Assembly (NCBI GenBank): GCA_918807975.1
Contig: OU964918.1
Location: 744,001 to 808,000 of the forward strand
Length of the DNA stretch: 64,000 bases
Reading direction: 5' to 3'
Source: Aplidium turbinatum
Lineage: Eukaryota; Chordata; Ascidiacea; Aplousobranchia; Polyclinidae
Part shown: piece by piece, positions 59,401 through 63,600 of the stretch
How the letters are laid out: every line of letters begins with the position of its first letter
How positions within the stretch are numbered: the stretch's first letter is position 1
The notes under the pieces: generated by a model
The model's input: the letters and a program-made list of their open reading frames with translations, nothing else
The model's database searches: none
Told to the model about the DNA's origin: nothing
Position numbers and translations under genes: made by a program

Positions 59401-60010
59401 ACAATTTAACATGACAGAAACATACCTCCATGCAACATATAATAGAAATATTTGGTCTAATTATTCATCGGAGGCTGTCGATGCCTGGTTCAGGCAAGGC
59501 AATGAAGAAGAAGATAGGCCTAAATAATTGCAAGAGGCTGTAAGCAACTCTGCAGTTGATGCTTTCAGCTCATTTTTTGCATTTTGAAAAGTATTGAATT
59601 TCATGCTTTTAGTTTAACCTGTTACACTTTTTGGGTCAATTGACTTTTTCTGTCGGAAGTAAATTGCCGTCCTTCTAGCCTTAAGATTTATTTTCATTTT
59701 TGCCAATAAACGGCTTTTGTTTATTTTAATTGTGCACAACAAAACACTAATGCGGCTAAAAACATGTCAATGCACAAGAAAATAGACAGACGTGTACAAA
59801 CTGTTGTTCCAGTCCATCTTCCCCTTCTGTGGCAAAAATGCCTCGTTATTGGCCACGCTCGTTTGTATCCAGGTGCACACACATATTCAGCCACGTCGTT
59901 GTACAGATAGGAAGGACCATTCACGGATGCGAGTGAACCGTTGGACAACTGACGATGTACGTTGATTTTAAGCATGTTTGTGATGCTTGGAGGCGAGGTG
60001 CATGCAATAC
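26347..60010 (-). CDS. CFB: Complement factor B/C2-like gene (partial, 11 exons found)
   Basis: The exons in transcript order are 60010-59792 (CCP), 58171-58031 (WAP-like), 55206-55030, 54451-54254 and 52000-51812 (CCP), 50105-49900, 48987-48853, 48592-48481, 43510-43434 and 30535-30397 (vWA), and 26466-26347 (start of trypsin domain). All have AG/GT borders and every neighbouring pair agrees in phase. CCP, vWA and serine protease in this order define the factor B/C2 family, the secreted protease subunit of the alternative or classical complement C3 convertase. The signal-peptide exon and most of the protease lie outside or were missed. Introns are swollen by transposons. Confidence 0.85.
26790..30264. 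mobile_element. TTAA (piggyBac-type) element 3
   Basis: TTAA lies at 26786-26789 and 30265-30268. The left end CCCTTTGTCCTGTGGG mirrors the right end CACAGGAAATAGGG with two mismatches. Length 3.5 kb, AT-rich, with no recognisable transposase; a frame at 28905-29168 is probably spurious. It contains one of the dispersed hairpins at about 29545-29580 (TTCAACGTCTCTAGACGTTG). It lies in an intron of the factor B-like gene. Confidence 0.75.
30397..30535 (-). CDS. CFB: Factor B-like exon: last part of vWA domain
   Basis: Acceptor TTCTGTTTAG|ATC and donor AATGAAG|GTAAAA; 139 nt, phase 0 to 1. It encodes IFLIAFGTGVRNLAAKAELL, which fits the vWA strand D-V-Y-V-F-G-V-G of factor B, followed by VERFLDNPDTKP and the linker NQSSNE. 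The previous exon (43434-43510) ends in phase 0 with YTEDFLE, giving the D-F-L-E/D plus strand junction expected from the family. Confidence 0.85.
30536..30947. other. Intron with LINE tail and a perfect palindrome
   Basis: At 30605-30652, TCAATGCTTGGAATGAAATG plus AATAATAATAAGAAGAAG matches the last coding bases and tail of the LINE at 33206-34013, so it is an extremely 5'-truncated copy. At about 30849-30871, ACACTGTACA and TGTACAGTGT form a tight palindrome. Confidence 0.6.
30948..31341. repeat. Minisatellite, about 24-bp unit
   Basis: About 16 copies of a unit like AACATTGAGTGGCCCCTACA plus AAAC, with some shorter (22-23 bp) and one disturbed copy around 31175-31195. The open frames through it on both strands are by-products of the repeat. 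Confidence 0.95.
31900..33205. other. piggyBac 4 left interior, non-coding
   Basis: No frame with recognisable protein. Half-palindromes of the dispersed hairpin family occur at about 32815 (TTGCAACGTTGAATCGACG). Confidence 0.4.
33206..34013 (+). pseudogene. RTE/CR1-like LINE, 5'-truncated
   Basis: The frame starts inside the reverse transcriptase at LRYADDTVLVADSEAKL and runs through KKTETMVITKKKE, FRYLGTTISWDAKDDKEFN, CYIYPIFKYNSETWT, LQFLGHVLRKGKLEHLFLTG and KIEGKRAQGRQRLTYL. It ends VNAWNQVRH, stop and a GAAGAAGAAG tail. The coding end is uninterrupted, so the copy looks young. Relatives in the window are at 58340-59512 and 30605-30652. Confidence 0.85.
34219..37189 (+). mobile_element. 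CACTG-ended DNA transposon
   Basis: Terminal inverted repeats of about 115 bp begin CACTGGTCTACA and share GGGGCGCTGAATCCGAAAAT and GAACTCAGATTTTCTC. The flanking trinucleotide TAA (34216-34218 and 37190-37192) is a likely 3-bp duplication. CACTR ends with a 2-3 bp duplication suggest the CACTA/EnSpm (CMC) group, but the protein is not one I can place in it. Length 3.0 kb with an almost intact gene, so it is recent. Confidence 0.8.
34920..36619 (+). CDS. Transposase-like protein of the CACTG element
   Basis: Two abutting frames (434 and 133 residues) separated by one small frame change near 36213, together about 567 residues. The N-terminus has paired cysteines (CYICGC near 18-23, CKTCLEC, CYFC), a likely zinc-binding region. 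Candidate acidic catalytic positions are D in WRLFIDSSKRSL (about 263), D in WLICVDLKMVNFLLG (about 318), and E in EEQGERFHQDI in the C-terminal part. A CFLCYWDSR motif near 338 and LPPLHIKLGLMKQYVKAL follow the second. From memory, multicopy proteins like this occur in arthropods and other invertebrates without an agreed name. The catalytic assignment is inference. Confidence 0.65.
37190..38633. other. piggyBac 4 interior, non-coding
   Basis: AT-rich, no recognisable coding sequence. TTTCTTTAG before 38581 and the ATG at 38634 suggest that the transposase gene may use a 5' intron, but this cannot be settled. Confidence 0.35.
38634..40608 (+). pseudogene. piggyBac transposase 2, nearly complete
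   Basis: Starts MARQGFSAEEILQHVLLDSD with an acidic N-terminus. The catalytic core follows: first D in DYLSLDETLYPMRTQ (about 39535), second in GRNISYDRLYTSIPLAQWLL (about 39795), third in KGGTDIIDQRMGSF (about 40115). It ends with a cysteine-rich zinc domain, RRCDVCKHAIM, CQCCEKLLCPAH and VCQACFCAE, the standard C-terminal DNA-binding domain. Breaks: frame changes near 39130 and 39430 and an in-frame TGA at 39736. About 590 codons, the usual family length. Confidence 0.9.
40609..42000. other. piggyBac 4 right interior with hairpins
   Basis: No gene. A palindrome lies at about 40712-40755 (GTTGATTCAACATATCAAGA plus mirror). The stretches 40750-40775 and 41018-41043 are inverted repeats containing AAACATGCGCGG. 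Confidence 0.5.
42716..43433. other. Intron of factor B-like gene, nothing recognised
   Basis: AT-rich sequence between the split MITE and the vWA exon. No further exon is needed here, since the phases of the flanking exons already agree. Confidence 0.4.
43434..43510 (-). CDS. CFB: Factor B-like exon: vWA, DGxHxxG-equivalent segment
   Basis: Acceptor ATTTTGTAG|GA and donor CTTGAG|GTTAGC; 77 nt, phase 1 to 0. It encodes MHQDGDHPKTLMNNIRLW then YTEDFLE, aligning with H-N-M-G-G-x-P-x-T and IR-x-L of factor B and C2. With the first base from the previous exon the motif reads ING-MHQ where the family has TDG-xHN, so the aspartate that binds metal in the MIDAS site is asparagine here. Confidence 0.85.
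43511..43965. other. Intron, no feature seen
   Basis: AT-rich, non-coding; ends at the 15-bp target duplication of the Penelope-like element. Confidence 0.4.
43981..44429 (-). repeat. PLE pseudo-LTR A
   Basis: Nearly identical to 46916-47348. It contains three units of about 66 bp built on GATATTAAATATTACAACTG and ends GGAAACCAAGCAACATGATG plus GCAACATC. A hammerhead-like motif lies on its minus strand at 44079-44116. Confidence 0.9.
44079..44116 (-). ncRNA. Hammerhead-ribozyme-like motif, copy A
   Basis: The minus strand reads CCTT-CTGATGA-TCCGTTAGGT-GAAA, then CAATTTG-TA and AAGG. This has the two conserved cores (CUGAUGA and GAAA), stem I CCUU/AAGG, a very short stem II closed around GUUA, a minimal stem III (ACA/UGU) and a GUA cleavage triplet. 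It lies on the coding strand of the PLE, inside the pseudo-LTR, where hammerheads are known in this class. Stem II starts with a U-U mismatch, so activity is uncertain. Confidence 0.6.
44510..44735 (-). repeat. PLE 3' tandem repeats
   Basis: About six to eight irregular copies of AACCTGTAAAAATCAAATGA plus AATTTA-like sequence between the pseudo-LTR and the ORF stop. No coding content; probably the 3' untranslated region. Confidence 0.75.
44736..46856 (-). CDS. PLE reverse transcriptase with GIY-YIG endonuclease (706 aa)
   Basis: A single open frame. The N-terminal part has PAFITLKDHKPNF and CRLINPSKSQIG (about 180-215), then RT motif A KFDIVDFYPSI near 253 (catalytic D) and motif C YRDDGLAI near 347 (catalytic DD). 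A cysteine cluster CNCRVRPDCPLNGQC precedes a GIY-YIG endonuclease: VYKAT...YIGCCETTFKKRF near 585-610, then NHKCTF, LSKAVWDLK and CGLCLAEKLAIL. RT followed by GIY-YIG defines endonuclease-bearing Penelope elements. The length is normal for the class and I see no internal break. Confidence 0.92.
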   Translation of the reverse strand: MNLEKINYGYSLKNIAIPSKDRYLKTMLGKLENFIKRLRWKAYFFDLNQQDVSQSEHFNNFGFTTERTPPQHGALIPFENGLYEMVRKIKFKPIYNSFQKKLTNDIKDIINSTDLLISADKTTNLYKVKTQDYKKLLNDNVPAKYKKVNPAISDTINTEAKTIAKALKVDDRVEKVSSNPAFITLKDHKPNFTSNPKCRLINPSKSQIGRISKQYLDSINVTIRDASRLNQWKNTDSVLSWFKAIPSKRQCTFMKFDIVDFYPSITEELLCKAIEFAKPFMDLDDCIIQTIFHARKSLLFDGGETWAKKDGLFDVTMGSFDGAEICELVGLFLLNELSAIVDRDMLGLYRDDGLAILRNLSGPKIDRLRKNVIQLFKQHGLNITVDTGLIETDFLDVTLNLLSGKFWPYRKPNNDPIYIHAQSNHPPNIKRQIPTMISKRLSATSFGQNEFDKTASVYNDALLKSGFAERVCYNPANNLRTSRKRSRKILWFNPPFSLQVDSNIGKEFFKLVSIHFPPHHRLHKIFNRNTIKLSYSCTPNVASVISSHNKAILQADNIPSQPGCNCRVRPDCPLNGQCLQKAIVYKATIDNSPKVLNYIGCCETTFKKRFSNHKCTFMDRSKRNSTELSKAVWDLKDKGVDPKITWYIHSCARPYSGGGRNNCGLCLAEKLAILKADSGHLLNKRSELVGKCRHRNKFKLKYFIIK
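46916..47348 (-). repeat. PLE pseudo-LTR B
   Basis: Direct copy of 43981-44405, upstream of the ORF on the minus strand. Together with the inverted copy starting at 47395 it forms a head-to-head palindrome around an ATGATG microsatellite (about 47361-47387). Confidence 0.9.
47017..47054 (-). ncRNA. Hammerhead-ribozyme-like motif, copy B
   Basis: Identical 38-nt motif to copy A, in pseudo-LTR B, upstream of the ORF on the same strand. Two copies on the sense strand would bracket one transcript unit. Confidence 0.6.
47395..47724 (+). repeat. PLE pseudo-LTR C, inverted, main part
   Basis: Reverse complement of pseudo-LTR A, from GATGTTGCCATCATGTTGC to CTGATGATCCGTTA. The remaining 50 bases follow at 48309-48358 after the inserted element. 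Its hammerhead-like motif (47707-47724 and 48314-48333, plus strand) is cut in the stem II loop. Confidence 0.85.
47725..48308. mobile_element. Probable solo LTR, 584 bp
   Basis: Begins TGTATCAG and ends CTCATACA (TG...CA), flanked by the identical 5-mer CGTTA (47720-47724 and 48309-48313). An AATAAAAAATAAAGGG stretch, poly(A)-signal-like, lies near its right end. No coding sequence. The size and the duplication fit a solo LTR fossil; the family is not recognised. Confidence 0.6.
48481..48592 (-). CDS. CFB: Factor B-like exon: vWA middle
   Basis: Acceptor ACTACAAGAG and donor ATCAACG|GTAAAC; 112 nt, phase 0 to 1. It encodes LGIRRNTNRVLRVLNESLSV then DEEITRYLLLFIN. RNT aligns with the G-T-N-T metal-site threonine of factor B, and LLLFING with I-I-L-M-T-D-G. 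Confidence 0.8.
48853..48987 (-). CDS. CFB: Factor B-like exon: vWA, second strand region
   Basis: Acceptor TCTATCACAG|TTC and donor TGTAAT|GTGCAG; 135 nt, phase 0 to 0. It encodes FSARGWIRCEIIVFAEHAKI then HAVQALRDIRKNRCN, matching K-P-R-Y-G-L-V-T-Y-A-T and the following helix of factor B. The donor is not ideal; a GTAATG six bases away would give a stop at the next junction. Confidence 0.75.
49225..49570. repeat. Interspersed repeat shared with 5822-6180
   Basis: Shares GTGCTAATTAATCGCTAATA, ATATTTCACAAGATAATAGCC (near) and further blocks with the copy in piggyBac 1. Non-coding. The stretch 49571-49899 holds nothing recognisable. Confidence 0.8.
49900..50105 (-). CDS. CFB: Factor B-like exon: linker and start of vWA domain
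   Basis: Acceptor TTCTTGTAG|AT and donor CTCACC|GTAAGT; 206 nt, phase 1 to 0. It encodes PRYPDTDESALIDLQRL, then YFEVYFVIDISNDVTDAVLG. VYFVID aligns with the first vWA strand (N-I-Y-L-V-L-D). The MIDAS motif DxSxS reads DISND, so its last serine is aspartate. The K-R-K cleavage site used by factor D in vertebrate factor B is not seen in the linker; only GR precedes the domain. Confidence 0.85.
50106..50647. other. Intron, nothing recognised
   Basis: T-rich on the plus strand. A hydrophobic frame at 50267-50488 is a composition artefact. A weak tandem of TGTGYYTTYTGYCT-like words occurs at 50340-50470. Confidence 0.4.
50648..51600 (+). mobile_element. Penelope-like element 2, truncated, inverted arms
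   Basis: The segment 50648-50945 is the near reverse complement of 51305-51600 (for example CAGACAAGGACTTGG against CCTTGTCTGAACAATC). Between them is a plus-strand remnant of a PLE endonuclease. Both arms include GGCTATATGACTAGCCGAAA, a stem followed by GAAA as in hammerheads, but CTTGAAA stands where CUGAUGA is expected. This is a different, older family than the element at 43981. Confidence 0.8.
50951..51220 (+). pseudogene. PLE 2 endonuclease C-terminus
   Basis: Encodes TRHLVTRVGEHLNLANF, SAIKDHIRNCQSC, SFKIVRKCLSEFDTKIHEAL and IIKSLNPGLNRQL. This is the conserved tail of the Penelope GIY-YIG domain (R..EH, SAI..H...C..C, EAL.I....P.LN). The RT part is absent. Confidence 0.85.
51812..52000 (-). 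CDS. CFB: Factor B-like exon: CCP (sushi) module next to vWA
   Basis: Acceptor CTGTTAACAG|GA and donor GTATTG|GTCAGT; 189 nt, phase 1-1. It encodes CPHPGVPIRGNISSAPYLTP, GSFVNFSCHPQYLMIGKSRQ and CFYFLQWSDGGAPKC. Four cysteines with a tryptophan between the third and fourth are the CCP signature. Such modules bind C3b-like partners in complement proteins. Confidence 0.9.
52001..54253. other. Long intron, PLE tail remnant
   Basis: At about 53108-53160 the plus strand reads FEAIIIKSINPVLYR then stop, the end of a Penelope endonuclease, so a small PLE scrap lies here. I see no exon in the rest. Confidence 0.5.
54254..54451 (-). CDS. CFB: Factor B-like exon: CCP module
   Basis: Acceptor TTGGTCTCCAG|GC and donor AGAAAAG|GTGCTG; 198 nt, phase 1-1. 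It encodes ITCGDPEPSIQATGGRIERR, YMGDQVIFVCPPSHRLSGSR and CLANGQWSGQLAVC. Four cysteines and the W before C4 are present. Confidence 0.92.
55030..55206 (-). CDS. CFB: Factor B-like exon: CCP module
   Basis: Acceptor TGTTTTCAG|AT and donor GTCAAC|GTAAAA; 177 nt, phase 1-1. It encodes VNCGRAPPSFYAMITYTGEG, RVARYTCENGYFIRSGSISR and CTGGGTWDGQLASC. All CCP landmark residues are present. The intron just upstream holds the truncated Jockey LINE. Confidence 0.92.
55275..56366 (-). mobile_element. Jockey-group LINE copy 2, 5'-truncated
   Basis: A 327-residue frame (56366-55383) matches the C-terminal half of the LINE at 21488-25500, from NWRLKLSETKTVAAAFHLHN to the stop after LLSSSLPV, including CECGAEEQTADHIINDC. 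The 3' untranslated region extends to about 55275. Truncated inside the RT domain, as usual for LINE insertions. The frame has no break, so this copy gives the true C-terminal sequence of the family. Confidence 0.9.
56358..56463. repeat. (CACGTCGCC)n between two 15-mers
   Basis: At about 56379-56424 there are five copies of the 9-mer CGTCGCCAC. The 15-mer GATTCCACTCAACTA appears on both sides (56358-56372 and 56449-56463). It adjoins the truncated 5' end of the LINE. Confidence 0.8.
56894..57925 (+). mobile_element. piggyBac-type element 5, internally deleted
   Basis: Ends CCCTCTGTCTACCG and CGGTAGACAGAGGG are perfect mirrors. The flanks TATAA and ATAAA look like decayed TTAA. Just inside, GGGGTCCAATGGACCCC is a palindrome, repeated at about 57083-57101. 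Length 1.03 kb. Confidence 0.8.
57171..57563 (+). pseudogene. piggyBac transposase C-terminus
   Basis: Encodes ITRRLPVALFYNMIDVTAVN and AFVIWHQLHG, the conserved stretch after the third catalytic aspartate. After a stop and a frame change comes the zinc domain, RCYLCERHKHQKCRQFCTIC then KLNVCQEHSQII and stop. Sequence and ends differ from the other piggyBac lineages in the window. Confidence 0.85.
58031..58171 (-). CDS. CFB: Factor B-like exon: WAP-like eight-cysteine module
   Basis: Acceptor TTCGTGCAG|TA and donor AATCTAA|GTAACT; 141 nt, phase 1-1 like the sushi exons. It encodes SCQPYSFIDVFENNMICGDA, CVTDDNCEGSMRCRCDGPCG and KTCLNL. Eight cysteines with spacing close to the WAP four-disulfide core (C..C...C..DxxC...xC.C...C...C) suggest a WAP-type fold. 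I know of no factor B with such a module. The borders and phase fit, but inclusion in the mature transcript is inferred. Confidence 0.7.
58340..59512 (+). pseudogene. RTE/CR1-like LINE copy 2, truncated
   Basis: Encodes GFMPNKGTKNAVFILRNL, LSFIDYKKAFDKVQHNEM (catalytic D), VRQGCVLSHDLFSLYSEII, IRYADDTVLIADSDVKL (catalytic DD) and FKYLGTMVNWDARDETELN. After about 59080 the frame is lost but FRALKCYIYA, HYNSET and LEHLSLTGN remain. It ends AVDAWFRQGNEEED with a GAAGAAGAA tail. Same family as 33206-34013, older. Confidence 0.85.
59792..60010 (-). CDS. CFB: Factor B-like exon: first CCP module found
   Basis: Acceptor TTCTATTTAG|GT and donor GTACAC|GTCTGT; 219 nt, phase 1-1. It encodes ACTSPPSITNMLKINVHRQL, YNDVAEYVCAPGYKRAWPIT and CHRRGRWTGTTVC. 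Four cysteines and W are present; it is slightly longer than the other modules. I found no earlier exon between here and the right edge. Confidence 0.88.
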
Positions 60011-61044
60011 CTAAATAGAAATATATTTTTGAGCATTGTGAAGTCATAAAACTGAGAGGAGAAAAAAATAGCAAATCCATAAATGAACCGATTCGTGCTT
60101 GCAAAATTTTGTTCATCACAAAAACATAGTCCAGTAACTCTGCAACTAGACCACACTTGCTGGATAACGAAATTTGGTTTATTTATTTATTGTCGCTCTA
60201 CAACTGCTAAGGTTTTTTAGCGACAGGTCTCGTATTTTTTGTTTTTTTGCATCAGATTTACGATGTCATCACATTATTACCCGACTTGTTGTCACTGCGT
60301 TATGGAAGAAAGAACACAATCGGTACCATCTTTGCAGTCGCGTTTTAAAGTTATCAGTTTGACCCTACCCAGTGGCGCCGGCAGGGGGGGGGTAGGCGGG
60401 ACAGCTGCCTCCCCAATGTTTTGGGCATCATCTTTTTAATTTTTTTTTTTTTATTAATACTTATTAATATTATTTTTTTAATATTTGGATCCCAACCTCA
60501 AGTAAGTCAACTCAAGTTGCAAGGGGGGGGGGGGGGGTAAAAGCTCTCTCTTTAAAAAAAGTATGGAAAACCTTGATGACTAAATTGTACAGTAGATAAA
60601 AAGATTTTCTACAAAAGCAAAGATATAGACTTTTTAAAGTTTTAACTAACGTCACATTGATGTAGAAAAATAACAACCTGTTAAATTTTTGATACCTCAC
60701 ACTCCCATGACTTCTTCCGAGCGCATTTTGGCATTGGTTGCTTGCAGTGATTCTTTCACTTAAACAAAACGTTTTGTTTCAGCGGTTTTGAGTTGTTCAA
60801 TTCTTAAGTTGTAAAAGAGACTCAATTTCTCCAATGTTTATCATTTATGTTTTTTCTTTAATCTTAGCAGAGTATAAATTTTGTAAAATGTTTTCATCCA
60901 TACGACGGCATAAATGAAATTATATCTCAAATCGGCGTTATGACGTGACATCATCTAAACATTTTACTGAATAATAAATTAACAAATTTGATCGTCAAAA
61001 GTGGTTTAGTGGTGGTAAATACTACCTAATGAAAAAAATGTGAT

Positions 61045-62245
61045 AAGGTTGGAAGACATTACATCATGTATTTTCAATACAAATTGAAGTTTAAAATTTA
61101 TTCTTTTGTTTATAGTCGTAAATCCACCTTCAAAGCGGTAGGCTATTACAAAGAACAATTTTCGATAAGGGAGGCATCAAGAATAAGTCGACATGACTTT
61201 TAACCTTTAGAAGGTTTGGCTCTTGGAGTCTTGCTCAGTTTGGGGGGGGGGGGCTGTCGATTCTTCTTATGCTTTAGGAGTGATATCTCTGTTATTTTGG
61301 CTCGGTTTCAAAATTTGGGATTCACTTTGTAAAATTATTCACGCTGAGCATATCCAAAAATTAAAACTATGTGAATTTTAGCACTGCTCATATACGTTGT
61401 AATGTTGAGGTCACTTACGAATGTAATTTGTAGCCTGAGTTTACACATTATTTTTTGGCAGAGTAATGAAGAACGTGCATTGTAATGTTGTGATTAATTT
61501 TTTTTTACATTATTTTACATACAGCCAATGCCCTTCACGCTGTGAAACAGTTAAGATTAACGAGACATGGGCCAAATTAATTACTGTCATCCAGCTGGTG
61601 GGAAAATGTTTCACAATAGAATATGAAATATTTCAGAAGATGTCCTGAGAAATACCTTATGTCTTTCAATATATAACCTTTATTCGCTCAAAATTTCATC
61701 TCAATAGAGGTGAATAAAAGTTAGGAAAAGTCAAGAAATCTCGTAGTCGCAGCCTCAATGGTTTTAGAGATACAACTGTTGATACAAAAAAGTTGAATTG
61801 ACAGTCCTCCCCCCCCAACCTTCAAAGGGTTTGCATTGAGTTAACAGATCTATGCCTTAAGGTTTACGTCAGCTCTGGAGATCAGTAAAATATAAGGTTG
61901 TCATCTTCGGTGCAACAAGACCATTGATTGATTGGTTTAATGAGGATTCGTAGTCCCATTGCTTTCATTTTGAGTGATCATACTGATTTTCAATTTATTC
62001 CTACAAGACGTTACGTAATGAAAAAATATATAACTAAGGTTGGAAGACATTACGTCATGTCTTTTCAATTCAAAATGAAGTTTAAAATTTATTCTTTTGT
62101 TTATAGTCGTAACTCGTAATCCTCCTTCAAAGCAGTATTACAAAGAACGATTTTCGATAAGGGGGGCATCAAGAATATGTCGACATGACTTTTAAGGTTT
62201 ACGTCAGCCCCCGAGATCAGTAAAATATAAGGTTCTCATTATCGT
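61045..62245. repeat. Local duplication, one copy interrupted by a MITE
   Basis: The block 61045-61200 plus 61855-61908 matches 62036-62245 (shared GGTTGGAAGACATTAC, AAGAACRATTTTCGATAAG, GTCGACATGACTTTTAA and GATCAGTAAAATATAAGGTT). The right copy is uninterrupted and keeps TTAA at 62192-62195 where the left copy has the MITE. Confidence 0.85.
61204..61829. mobile_element. TTAA MITE, piggyBac 4 family, reverse orientation
   Basis: Left end CCTTTAGAAGGTTTGG, right end CCAACCTTCAAAGGG, with internal blocks such as GATATCTCTGTTATTTTGG and CTCAATAGAGGTGAATAAAA shared with 22005-22604 in reverse complement. TTAA is kept on the left (61200-61203) but decayed on the right. Confidence 0.88.
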
Positions 62246-62368
62246 GATTGTAAGCCGCGGAAACTTTTTTCTCTAAAAAACAGATTCCCGGGAAGCTAAA
62301 CATATTTTCCAGCCCTGGTAGAAAACAAGAGAAATTAAATAATATACCACTGTCTAACTGTCTTGCAC

Positions 62369-63189
62369 CAGTGGCGTAGCCAAGGGAGGGGGGTTCGGGG
62401 GTTTCAACCTTTCAAATTGAATTTACGGATGTTAATACATTGTTTACAAGGAAAGCTTTAGCCTATGATGTAATTTCTCGTCAAACTGTGCAAGGATGCA
62501 AGCCATCTGAAACTGCTGAGATTGCATGTTCGATCTAGATTAACATCTAAACAGCTATTCGTTATACAAAACTTGAATATATCAGAAATAGCCTAAAGTA
62601 ACTTCATTGTCTCAAAGCTTTTTGTTTGACACTCATCAAGATGTATGACCTCTATGACGTTACATTTTCTAAACTTTGGGTTGACTTCAGAGCATAAAAG
62701 TTAGTGACTTACCGGAATAAGATCGCTTTTTGAATCAACCAAGGAGAAAGTTGATAAATAATAAAACTGTAATAATCTCGCAAAAAAAAGCAATCAACCT
62801 ATGTCTCTAAAACAAAGTTTGCCTAATTTTAAACGAAACTGCATTAAAAGAGCGAGTTTTGCCAATACCAAACATTCAAATATCTCAGTCTGGAATTAGC
62901 AACAAGAAAACATATAGACTTAGCTTTATTTCCGAAAAATGCCGAAGAAAACATGATCTTATCCTTTTGCTATGCCACCGGATAGCACCATTTTACAGAA
63001 ATATTCATACCCACAATTTTGTTGAAAATGCTCTCAGAATGCACCAAACTGAAAGTAGTTTTTCAAAAATTTTTGGGGGAGGCCTCCCAGACCCCCTGCC
63101 GCTAAGTGTCGCCTTCGGCAAACACGCCATCGGGCTGCGCCCGCCGGTTGTCAACACCCCCCCTTTCAAAATTTTTGACTACGCTACTG
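62369..63189. mobile_element. hAT-type MITE, 821 bp
   Basis: Left end CAGTGGCGTAGCC, right end GACTACGCTACTG, flanked by TCTTGCAC on both sides (62361-62368 and 63190-63197). An open frame of 145 residues at 62859-63296 crosses the right end and has no recognisable domain, so I do not treat it as a gene. Confidence 0.9.
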
Positions 63190-63253
63190 TCTTGCACTGT
63201 CAATATTTTGTCCCCCCCATTGTTGAAGGTCTGGCGGCGCCACTGACCCTACC

Positions 63254-63600
63254 GAGAATCGATCTCAGTCTACCAGCACCAGAGCCAATGAACTGATGCT
63301 ACTGGACAACAACAAACATGCATTAAATTTTAAACTCGAAATGTTTTCCATTCTTTTATAAAACCATTCCTCGTTTCACCTTTCAGTAGGATACTAGTTT
63401 ATCTTTATTCGAATTTTGTTCAACTCAAAAAATTCTTAAATTATTTCTTTGCATTGTAGGCTACGTTGTATCTGGCTGCAAATCTAGACATGGCAGAGAG
63501 TTCGTACAATTCTATGTGCAGTAAAACTTTTATGGATTTAATACAGTAGCAATAACAGACGAACTTGAAACAACAAAATATTAATACAGATACAGGGTGT
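63254..63600. other. No gene recognised
   Basis: AT-rich. A plus-strand stretch at 63460-63525 follows a good acceptor (TTTGCATTGTAG) and stays open for about 21 codons, but nothing identifies it as an exon. Confidence 0.35.

Larger units (their letters stand above)
60370..63245. mobile_element. hAT-type element with perfect 8-bp duplication
   Basis: Left end CAGTGGCGCCGGCAG and right end CTGGCGGCGCCACTG are near-perfect mirrors. ACCCTACC flanks both sides (60362-60369 and 63246-63253). No transposase remains in its 2.9 kb. Two later elements lie inside (61204-61829 and 62369-63189). Confidence 0.9.

Noticed and set aside
62859-63296. 145-residue frame on the plus strand
   Set aside because: It crosses the right end and target duplication of the hAT MITE and the end of the larger element, so it is chance coding in repeat DNA.
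63460-63525. Possible exon after TTTGCATTGTAG
   Set aside because: A good acceptor and 21 open codons, but no domain, partner exon or donor on the plus strand.
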